From: Liolophura sinensis
Lineage: Eukaryota; Mollusca; Polyplacophora; Chitonida; Chitonidae
Assembly: GCF_032854445.1 (NCBI RefSeq)
Contig: NC_088300.1
Coordinates: 44,077,682-44,118,983 of the forward strand
Direction of reading: 5' to 3'
DNA length: 41,302 nucleotides
Positions 32,440 through 41,302 of the stretch are shown piece after piece; the stretch's first letter is position 1; each line of letters begins with the position of its first letter. The notes below the pieces were generated by a model. The model saw only the letters and a list, made by a program, of their open reading frames with translations. It did not search any database and was not told where the DNA came from. Both the position numbers and the translations under genes were made by a program.

Positions 32440-32806
32440 CTGGGAGAGGTTTATTCCGTTTAGGAGACGCATATCCGGTGGACCTCTCTTTGGTTTGGCA
32501 TATGCTTACTTGGTTTAGGAAATGTCTATTCGATTTGGGAGATGGTTTTTTGATTTGGAAGATGCTTGTTCCGTTCGGGAGATGTTCGTTTGGTTTGAGA
32601 GATGCTTATTCGGTTTGGGAGATGGTTATTTGGTTTGCCTGCAGATGCCTATTAGGTTTGGAAGATGCCTGATTGGTTTGGGAGATGCTTATTTGGTTTG
32701 CCTGCAGATGCCTATTTGGTTTGGAAGATGCCTGTTTGGTTTGGGAGATGCTTATTTAATTTGGGATATGTATTTTTGGCGATGTTCACCTTCCACAGAG
32801 TACTCA
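32440..32806. repeat. Right inverted arm of Foldback-like element
   Basis: Units GGTTTGGGAGATGCTTATTT in reverse orientation to the left arm, including a duplicated segment of about 60 bp beginning near the two TGCAGATGCCTATT sites (32640 and 32702). It ends TTTTTGGCGATGTTCACCTT, CCACAGAGTACTC, the mirror of the left terminus. Confidence 0.88.
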
Positions 32807-33407
32807 AGATTCAAATGTATCTAGTTGACTTACTGACTTACTCCAGTAGAAACATGTCGACATTATAACTGAATACTACCGCGTCTCATAAGCATTATAA
32901 TTATAGACCTTTATATATGAGTGGACGACATGCATGATTTCCTAATGATGGCAAGCTATCGACCTAAAATTATACACCGATAGTTGGATTTCCTTACAAA
33001 AACCCACAGGCGACGAATTTTGGGGTTGTGTATGTGGAGCAATTCATTTCCCATTTAAAGATAATCGTACATTCCCATAGCGTTATAACTGTGATTACTA
33101 TATATTATTCACACAGCATCCCGATACAGGAAGAAATTAATTTATTCCAGACAGTCATTTCAATAATTAACAACGATACTACGACATGATTACGTGGTCC
33201 TTATTACACTTGCATAATTTATTGAGTCGGTTTTACACGCACAAAGCGGTGACACACACATTGCACGTTTAAGCTTCCGGTGTTAGATCCAGTCTTGCTG
33301 TCTCTTTCCATGTAAATGTTGCCAACGTGACATTCTGGAGCAAATGCTGTCTCCACAATAGTTTCTTAGAAGAAAAGACAACACTACAGGCAAAATATAT
33401 AAATGCA
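32807..33407. other. Intergenic, no feature seen
   Basis: AT-rich unique DNA; no gene or repeat recognised. Confidence 0.5.
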
Positions 33408-33600
33408 TCAACAAAGTATTTCAGACAATGGTTTAAAAGCATACCTTTTATTTTTGTGATGTTGCATTACTGAGATATCGCAGTTTATAGTAAGCAAAAC
33501 TGCGCACACTGAGAAAATCGAATGCGCCATCATGTTATCCGTTTTAACCGATTTCTATAACCTGAAAAGGCACCTGTTCACACTGACGTCATGTGGACAC
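33408..33600 (+). repeat. Unclassified interspersed repeat, copy B
   Basis: Diverged copy of the element at 16908-17165: AAAGTATTTCAGACAATG, TTTTATTTTTGTGATGTTGC, GAGATATCGCAGTTTATAG, GAGAAAATCGAATGCGCCAT, then TGACGTCATG at about 33581. Confidence 0.7.
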
Positions 33601-33630
33601 ATGAATGACATGGTGCGTGAATGTGTTGCT

Positions 33631-34020
33631 TTCATGCTTGGTTTGGCGATATCTTGTCTGCATAATGCTGGTTTAGGAATGTCTTTTCTGCATGATATTG
33701 GTTTGAAGATGTCTTGTCTGCATAATGCTGGTCTGACGACGTCTTAAATACATCATACTGGGTTATGGATGTCTAGCTTGCATGGTACTGGTTTAAGGGT
33801 GTCTTGTCTACATGACACTGGTTTAAGGATGTCTTGCTTGCATGATACTTGTTTGAGGATGTCTTGTCTGCATGATATTGGTCTGAGAAAGTCTTGTCTA
33901 AATGATGCTGGTTTAGGGTTGTTTTGTCTGCATGATACTGGTTTAGAGATGTCTTGTCTACATGTTACTGATGTAAGGATGTCTTGCCTGCATTATGCTT
34001 GGTTTGAAGATGTCTTGTGC
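33631..34020. repeat. 30-bp minisatellite, 13 units in perfect register
   Basis: Units start every 30 bp (33661, 33691 ... 33991) without any indel: CATGATACTGGTTTAAGGAT + GTCTTGTCTG. Being a multiple of three, it can be read as a 10-residue peptide repeat (MSCLHDTGLR) on plus. A stop in the unit near 33745 and the absence of splice or start context argue against a gene. Confidence 0.95.
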
Positions 34021-35040
34021 AAGACTGTTTACTGTATCTTGTGATACTTGACTTTTACGTTGAAGAGCGAACAGCACACTCACACGTGACGGCAGCAAAA
34101 ACAAAAACCTTAATTTTGAAAAATGGAGTGCCAAATAAGTGTTCATTTGGGGAGGAAATTGACTTGATAATTGTCGTGATATGTATGAGCACACAGGAAG
34201 CTTATATTTGTAACATCACCATGTTGTCGGTATTTTTCTCACTGTCATATCATCGGTAACTACCGAAGTTAGTTCCCCAATTATCAAAGGTACGAACAAC
34301 CGTTTGAATTACTGTAAAAATTGAGCTGTGATCTGTGTTTATCGTCCATTTCCCTGTTAACGACACCTAGACTAATAATGCGGAAGAGTCATTAACGGAT
34401 AGATGATGAGTCCCGTGGTTTCTGTTCCGTGCTTCTCCTTCAGGTCCACGACTTTAGAAAGATAGCTATCTGATGATCCTAACGTCTCAACAACGTCACG
34501 CCCCCTGGTGTGTCATAAAACCGCTTAGGCCAAGTAAGGGATATGTAATAATTACTCAAGTATATATGTACGTAATATCAAGTATAAACTCAATCATTAG
34601 AAATGCGAAAACCCTGAAGGGAATACCGTGTCTAAGTCAATCCACTTCTGATCCTAAATCATGCCGCCTTTACGAGAAATTCTCAGCAGTTTTGTTTATT
34701 AGCACGAGCTTACTTCGTACAGTGTATATGACACTGGCCGCTTGAAAACACAGGGTTAATAAACAAACAAACACACAAAGACAACCTAACTTTGATACAT
34801 GAACGATAGAAGAAAAATTAATTGTATTAATTAAATATATGGTAGGTGTTTGCTCTTTGATAGACCATGCTCTGTCCCCATGCACACTGAACACTGGTCA
34901 TGTTAAGATTATGCATATATGGATCAGATGGTCAGGCAGCTGTTAAATTAAGTTTTAATGATATTCCTCATCGCTGTTGTGAATGTAAGTATATGTATAG
35001 CCGCCATATATTGTGTAAATATGTAAAATGATGTACCTCC
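34021..35040. other. Intergenic, no feature seen
   Basis: AT-rich DNA with short simple tracts (AAAC repeats near 34756). No supported gene. Confidence 0.5.
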
Positions 35041-35097
35041 TGTACCACCCTGAGTGGTTTGAGTGTAATAAACGAACGAACGAACGAACGAACGAAG
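35041..35097 (+). repeat. (AACG)6 tail, possible retroelement 3' end
   Basis: CACCCTGAGTGGTTTGAGTG + TAATAAACG, with AACG repeated six times at 35071-35094. A short tetranucleotide tail after a TAA-rich segment is typical of non-LTR element ends, but no coding part is recognisable upstream. Confidence 0.4.
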
Positions 35098-36571
35098 ATA
35101 CCAGAAAACACAAAGCCCCCAAAAGGTCGAGACAGTAGTGCATCGGATAAGCGAAACGTATACACTACCATCTAAACAAAGACATAAAGAGCACTGCTAT
35201 AGGCAACAGATCAATCAATCAAGGCTATATGTAACTGACCAACCAACCGCTCGAACTTGTCCAAGCATTATGCAAGAAACTAATCCCAACAACATCAATC
35301 GAACACACTTCAGTAACGTATCATGCCAACCATTCAAACAAAGAATTACCATTTGGACACCAGAATTAAGACAACCCACCAATGCTGCTTGACAAAGAGA
35401 AAACATCAAGTGTGCAATGCATATGTTTCGAAAAGATAAAACACTAAACGACATGCACATATATATGGACATAACATAAATATACATGTATACTGTGTTG
35501 GAACTAAAGCTCCATGAAGAGATATTCATGTGATCATATAACATAAACATACATTGCAATTAAATCTCAGAATATTAAAATGTAAAACAACGTGTTCAAA
35601 CGTCACCTATATAGCTTCGAACACAGCTTTCAGCTTAAATTTGGTACAAATAAAGAATGCCATGTCATATAAGCATAATAAGTACACATGCTTATTAACT
35701 TCCAATATACTATATATGTACATGTGTTCATGTCGGCTCACGTGTTTATTATACTACTGTAACAGCATATACAATCAGTACAGATTGAAAATCAACACAT
35801 CATTGTATGTATACAAGTATTTTGGTAACATGTGACGTGTATATACGTAACGATAAACATCTCTGATACATCCGTTCACTTCGATAACTGATAAATCAAT
35901 CTGGGAAATTCCGGAATAAAATTCCTGACACACGTGGGCATATAGACGTGCAATGGTAAGGGCCTGTGCTCCATAGAAAACTAGCCCTGCTCTGTATATA
36001 TTGTATATGCATTTTCCACCAGTCTCTCTGTCATAAATTCTCACATGATATTTAGATACTTCTCTCAGACGCAAGAGGTTAACATACACCGTTTAAAAGG
36101 CCAATAGGCGATAAGATCGGCAAATAAATCGACTGCTATCGCTGTTCATATTTGTTTAGATGTCAAAGCCTACCTTGTTCTCAAACGGAAGTAGGACGAG
36201 TAGCCTATATAGGGTTATAAAATTTCGATACACGAGTACTCTAAATCAGGAAAGTGACGCTCTTTGTTAGCGGTCTTCGCCCTGTAAAGTGTTAACACTT
36301 TGTGGATTCTTACAACAGTGCGCCTTAAAACAGTTCCCACCAGCCAACATGCGAGCATTACACAATACTTAGCATGTGTAAAATGCGCACGCGCCTTCAT
36401 GGATCGGCATACATTGAAATCGGCCACTTACACTAGGTTAAATAGCATCAACCACTTGCGTCATTAGTAACAGTCGTACGACTCATCAAGACTTGTGAAC
36501 AAATGTAACGATGTTGTGAATGGCACTTTACCACACTTTACCGCACTTTACAGTAATGCGTCTTCAACCAC
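35098..36571. other. Intergenic, no feature seen
   Basis: AT-rich DNA. No open frame with a recognisable product on either strand. Confidence 0.5.
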
Positions 36572-36660
36572 CGAAAATCTGAGCACATGGTGGGATACAG
36601 ATGTGCTACCGATACCGAAAATCTGAGCACATGGTGGGGTACAGATGTGCTACCGATACT
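36572..36660. repeat. 44-bp tandem duplication (two copies)
   Basis: ACCGAAAATCTGAGCACATG + GTGGGRTACAGATGTGCTACCGAT, twice with one visible difference. Preceded by three short ACTTTACCRC repeats. Confidence 0.9.
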
Positions 36661-36924
36661 GCAATGTAATTCCATCAATACCTCCCGAATTTTCCCTTAT
36701 CTCAAAATGTCATTCTACCATCCACCAAACCATATGCAGACCGGAAACTTCTCCTCGCTACACATTTAAATGAAATCGAACACGTCTTGGGTGAAAGTCG
36801 TCAGTGGCAGCTTTAAGGGCACTCAGAACAACACGGGAGACTAATTTTGTGAATACCTTACCCTAACAATCCACCATGATCCGACATCCATGATCATATA
36901 CCACAGAACTCAGAGTATACCTTC

Positions 36925-37280
36925 ATACCAGCCAATCAATTCATCAGACTTTCATCACAGCCCATCAACTCATGCAAATGATATAGGTCATCCTCATACT
37001 AGCCGTATTAGGCGGCCTTCGTTCCAGTCCGTTAATTTACCCATAAAAATAGGCCACCTTTATGCCACTCCTGCAGATCACCAATGTAATTAGGCCATCT
37101 ATATATACATCCCAGCCAATCAACTCATCCAGACAACTAGGATTTCCTCATACTAACCCATCAACTCAGCACGGTTATAAGGCGACCTTGTTACTCAGAC
37201 AGATTGTCTCTTGGATTCATGCCAGCCAATCAACTCGCCCAGTTTTCTAGGCTACTTTCATCCCGGTCCATCAACTTACC
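36925..37280. repeat. Degenerate tandem repeat of about 40 bp
   Basis: Recurring CAGCCAATCAACTCATCCAG and AGGCCACCTTCATAC-like segments (for example 37115, 37155, 37225, 37265). The array is decayed, with an uneven period. Confidence 0.65.
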
Positions 37281-38000
37281 CATACGCCTTATGCAACGCG
37301 TTTTTCTTTTTTAATTTATTTGTTTTTTAATAATTATTTCGGTCAAATCACGCTAGTTTTTCTTTAGATGTTCCGAACGAACAATCCGTGCTTTTTACTC
37401 TACAGGCTGAGAGGTCTTTCCAGCGAAAATAGTACAAGGATAGGGTATGAGCCGACCTGGTATTGTGTGCATTGGGACTGGTGTCACGAAACCCTTGTAT
37501 AGGTTTTGCGCAACTAAAATCCATGACAACGTTACACATTGTGTATACTGCGCTAACCTGTTCTATGAAACCGACATCGTTCTAAGGTAAAGTGTATCAA
37601 TCAGAATTTCATTATTTTCTCAATTTGGCGTTTTGCATCATGCACAAGGATGTTTTAACTATTTGACAGCGAGCAGCATTTTGGGACAGGAAAATCGGAC
37701 AAAACCTGGCGTAACCACGCCGGTCACCACGCCACCTTGACAATGACATTGACTTCAATGTTCTACAGCATAGCCATATACATAGATGATTTGTCGACAG
37801 ATGGACTTGAAAATGCGCCCTTACATTTTTTATGTTTAGTGATCGAACCAATTAAAGTACTTTATGGGTAAATGGATACACTGCCTAAAACATTATTTGT
37901 AGGACAATTTTTTTATTGTTTTTTTTTCATTTTTATTTTTTTATACAAAGCATTATCTCTGGCAATATAGCATCGGGCTTAATTTTTCGATAGTCTTGTT
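37281..38000. other. Intergenic; possible SINE relic only
   Basis: AT-rich with long T runs (37900-37950). The stretch 37665-37740 (GAGCAGCATTTTGGGACAGG ... AACCTGGCGTAACC) faintly resembles a minus-strand SINE body. Confidence 0.4.
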
Positions 38001-39979
38001 TTCATGGGTTATCTTATTTGTGTTCTAATTTTGTCTTCTTTCATTATTTCAGTTTTGTAAATTTGGGTTCTTCAAATTAGCGGTACACCCACTCGTTTCA
38101 TTATGCAAGCTGCGTTCCAACAAAGATGGTTGTTTTGTGTGTGGCGCCGTATCTGCCAGTCACAGATAACGTGATGGGCTGGGTCTGAAAATGCTCTTCA
38201 CGGAAAAAAGCAGGCGATTTAAGAGTATCGTGTTGGGCTGCAGCTAAACGTCAGACTTGTTAATTGTGTCTCATTACCCCATTACAGCCGAGATTCCCAG
38301 TAATCGGCTTTAATCAGCCATGTAGCTTCCATGTGGCCGAAAGGCTAGCCTCCTGCAACCAGTTCAGCAATGACACACCAATATCTTAATGGCACCCGCC
38401 GCCTTCCATAAAAACGCCCATCTTTGATATTCCCAGTCGCTGCATTGATATTTTCTTGCAAACAGAGGACGAGGGAAGCAGGGAGCGGGTGGGGGTGGGG
38501 GTGGAGGGGGGGTGGGGGAATGGGGTTCAGATCTTGGATGTAGGGTACTTGTCGATGCATCTCACGACTTTACTGCATAATTGGTGATAGTTTTAAGTTA
38601 CTCAAGCAACATTTTGAAACTGATAAGGCACGTTGAAATACGGCGCTTCTATTTCAGTTTGGGGCAATAAATCGGAGGTGCATCAGACCACATACCATTA
38701 AATTTCATCAATTAAGTTCTAGTCTATAGCTTACAATTGTTTTATTATTTTTTTTTTAGCCCCATACTAAATGTAGCCGACATTACTTACAAAACTTACT
38801 GAAATGTATGTTTGTTATGAAGTTAAACATAACAAGGCAAGAAACACCCATACCAATTAACAATAGCAAATAAAGGGCGCGAGTGGAGAACTTATGTATT
38901 CCCATTAAGCAGAAGTTACGTCTGCGGTGTACGTGATGGGGTTATTCTCTGGCTCAGCCTATAGTGTCGATGAATGTCCTGTAGCCTGGTGCGTGTGAGG
39001 CGATTAATAAACAAGCTGACAGTGTTATGGGATGAGAGGCTATATAATCGCCTGTCTCAATAGCCGTCCACTTGAAAGAGAGGCGCACTCGCCAGCCTCC
39101 ACCAATCGACGCCGACAGCCTGTTTGCCATTAACCCCTGTCCAGCGTGAGGCCAGAGAAATTTCAGGCTGGATAAGTCTCTAATAGATTTATGCCGTGCC
39201 GAACGCCTCGTGTTAATTACCCTTATCAGCCCACCAATCAGTGCATTGATTTGCTTAGCGTGACACATAATTCGATGCTTATTGTGTCGGCTCATCGTAA
39301 GAGGCCAGTCCGACTGTTGTCGTTTAGGTCTTACAGTAATCGAGCTGCCATCTCCTCTCAGCCCGCCTGGGTGGGACGATCGAGAAATCAGTGTCTGTAA
39401 GCCGGACTCAATTCTGACAACTCCCTCGTTCATTCGGATCGTTTAAGATGTTGACATTATAGCATGTGTCATAGAGCCCCCTGATCACTTGGGGAACAGT
39501 GACTCTCTCTGCAAGCACATCGAACCGTGCTTTCGGTATAGTTGTTGGCTTTTACGGACCAACCCATTATTTCTTACAGCGGGTACTATTGAAGCAATTA
39601 AATCACAGCTCGATTATTGAATGCTTTCGGTTCACAGCTGTATTTACCAGTTCGCCCCGAGCGCTGCAATATCACTGTTTTCATTAGACTTCGACCACAA
39701 AGGGCTGGGCACAGAGGAGTGGGGTACTCGACTCGGACCGATCGCTGTCCGTTTTTTTGCCCGGCTTCGGTAGGTGATCTCGGGGTGTAATGAGAAGAGC
39801 GCGTCCCGGCTCCCCGCAGACAGCAGTGCGCCTCTCCCCCTCACGCCTTCAGCACTGATTAGCGGCGCGGATTAGCGTTTGTCCTTGGTCAGTCGATCCA
39901 CACAAAAGCAAGGGGCAGGCTATCGTCCGTCAGAGTGCTCTAGAGTAGTGAGAAGAGAACGGTTGTCTTGGCGGCTAGC
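38001..39979 (+). promoter_or_regulatory. Repeat-poor upstream region of the homeobox-type gene
   Basis: Nearly 2 kb without SINEs or minisatellites, less AT-rich than the rest, directly upstream of the start at 39980. Core homeodomain motifs recur: TGTCTCATTACCCCATTACA at about 38265, GTTAATTACCC at about 39212, and two GATTAGCG motifs at 39857-39864 and 39870-39877 (the second within GGATTAG, an Otx/K50-type core). I could not fix a TATA box or transcription start. Regulatory function is inference. Confidence 0.45.
38476..38522 (+). repeat. G-rich tract, possible G-quadruplex
   Basis: Several runs of three or more G separated by single T or A (GGGTGGGGGTGGGGGTGGAG and following). Confidence 0.8.
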
Positions 39980-40424
39980 ATGGATCCCCACATGACAGCA
40001 TTTGCTCACCTCCCTGGTGGATACCCCCACTACCCCAGCCCAAGGATGTTCACCACTCCCAGGACATGGCACCCTCATATTTACGATAACTCACCCAAAC
40101 AACCTACGCCTCACTCCATTGTTGACATTCTTGGCCTTTCTAAGGAGAAGTTGGGCCTGTCCTCCTCGGCAAGGGAAGACCGGGAGCGGCACGGTTGTTC
40201 TTCGCCGTCTGGTAGGACGAAACTTTACCTTGGTGATGGCGATGGTCCGCACAAAAACCCAGCCGATCTGTCTTACCACGACGGGGATATAAAACACAGA
40301 GACCGGGCCCACGATAGGTGCAGGGAACTGGAGGCTGCCAGGGCCAATAACAACAACAACAACAAAATAGAGAAGGCCAACGACAGATCATCAGACAGAT
40401 TAGAAGAGACAGATGACAGCAATG
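39980..40424 (+). CDS. First coding exon of a paired-class homeobox gene, probably Rx/rax-like (partial)
   Basis: ATG at 39980 (GCTAGCATGG, purine at -3), 148 codons plus one base, ending at AATG|GTAAGT, a perfect donor in phase 1. Seen: a His/Pro/Tyr-rich N-terminus and HSIVDILGL at residues 45-53, which fits the octapeptide/eh1 type (compare vertebrate Rax HSIEAILGF). Then come a Ser- and charge-rich stretch, six Asn in a row (123-128), and an acidic end (LEETDDSN). In Rx/rax the octapeptide sits near the N-terminus of exon 1 and the homeodomain follows an acidic linker in the next exon, which would be past the window. Eh1-like motifs also occur in Vsx, homeobrain, Nkx6 and others, so the subfamily is not settled. 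Reading past the donor adds only a short tail before a stop, which supports splicing there. If correct, it is a transcription factor of eye/forebrain development and Groucho-type repression. Confidence 0.6.
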
Positions 40425-40706
40425 GTAAGTTTGGTACATTTCAGTTCAGATCGTTAAAGGACAGACATACCGTATTTTTAAACGGCTGTTTGCGGTAAAT
40501 TAAAATATTTGAATTATCTTGCTTTTTGTCTTGCTGTCCTGGTGTGGACAGTGTCACAAGTTTTAAGTAATTTAGCTTAGGCCCATATGGTGTTCAAAAT
40601 GTTTATTTTTTTTTTTCAGTTCTCTTTTTTATTTACTTTTTTGAAAACTTTATCATTTGAAAGAAAACGCTTGATTATATTATGTAATTATACACAACTG
40701 TAAATT

Positions 40707-40759
<53 letters not shown>

Positions 40760-41302
40760 AACAAATCGGTTTTCGTTAAGTATGTGATTACACTCAGAGA
40801 AGTTTAGAAGTTTACCTGTGCAATCATAGTTACAAAATATAATTACTTGCATATGTAAATGAAAGTGACACTAGTTACTTTGTTCTGAGGTGTTACGTAA
40901 CACCGCGCAAGATCACATGTATATGATGTTGATCGTGCCGTGTTGGTAGGGGAGGGGGGGGCATCAGGTAAAAACGTCATAGTCTTAAAAATATCAGAAA
41001 TCAGCAGCTGTTTAAGATTAGAGGTATGGATATTCTTTTGTCCCAGGGTACAGAGGGAATTTCGTCACGGTAGGGTCGTCGCCTTGTTGACTTGTAACTG
41101 AGGTAATCAACGTATACCTGTCTCAATTAGCCTATTACACAGCCGGACTCGACCACCGTCATCTATTCCTTCCCACCCCATCAAAGTTGTTGCCCAGCCG
41201 ATGATGTGTGTGTGTGTTACATCCAGGGCGCAGTGTCGAAAGGCATTTACCAGGAACAAAAGTTACCTGGAAATTGATTAGCTTACCTGTTAATTGCGCG
41301 CC
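40425..41302 (+). other. Start of intron 1 of the homeobox-type gene
   Basis: Follows the GTAAGT donor. Contains an AT microsatellite and, at 41.1-41.3 kb, a repeat-free stretch with ATTGATTAG, GTTAATTG, CATCAAAG (TCF-like) and GAACAAAAG (Sox-like) motifs. No further exon in the window. Confidence 0.5.
40711..40757. repeat. (AT)n microsatellite
   Basis: About 23 AT dinucleotides in the putative intron. Confidence 0.97.

Noticed and set aside
37665-37740. Possible minus-strand SINE body relic
   Set aside because: Only a vague match to the SINE centre; no tail or head.
38954-39433. 159-codon open frame on minus
   Set aside because: No recognisable protein content; more likely a GC-richer regulatory stretch.

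Overview
The window is animal (eukaryotic) genomic DNA: spliced genes with GT-AG introns, AT-rich intergenic DNA, many minisatellites and a tRNA-derived SINE in more than ten copies. The SINE type (tRNA-like head, tail ending in CACCAATCAAATAAATA) and the protein sequences suggest a lophotrochozoan, most probably a mollusc. That assignment is inference, and no species is claimed.

Left third (about 0.6-12.9 kb, minus strand): I could join 14 coding exons into one open frame of 518 residues, starting with an ATG at 12862 and running off the left edge after 602. Every exon junction agrees in phase, and the order and spacing of residues follow animal WDR6, a WD40 protein that partners the FTSJ1/Trm7 tRNA 2'-O-methyltransferase. 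About the N-terminal half of the protein is here. Its introns carry SINE copies and two large minisatellites. One (6.44-7.69 kb) has 62/63-bp units in a four-unit, 251-bp higher-order repeat. The other (8.36-9.67 kb) has 35/36-bp units in a four-unit, 141-bp higher-order repeat, and it grew out of the 3' splice site of exon 5, so the intron holds dozens of copies of the acceptor tract.

Middle (about 12.9-39.9 kb): no protein-coding gene that I can support. It holds SINEs with clear target-site duplications and tandem arrays of 41, 44, 20, 30 and about 40 bp. It also holds a Foldback-like structure (31.33-32.81 kb), whose inverted arms are built from 20-bp tandem units. A near-identical 1305-bp inverted duplication (27.40-28.71 against 29.95-31.25 kb) has one arm embedded in a TA microsatellite. 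One unclassified interspersed repeat occurs at 16.9 and 33.4 kb. The last 2 kb before the right-hand gene is repeat-poor and rich in ATTA/TAAT-type motifs.

Right end (39.98-40.42 kb, plus strand): a first coding exon of 148 codons with an octapeptide/eh1-like motif (HSIVDILGL), ending at a perfect GTAAGT donor. It looks like the N-terminal exon of a paired-class homeobox gene, best guess Rx/rax. The homeodomain would lie beyond the window. The large repeat-filled desert next to it fits a developmental transcription-factor locus. The two genes point away from each other, and nothing in the sequence suggests they work in one pathway.
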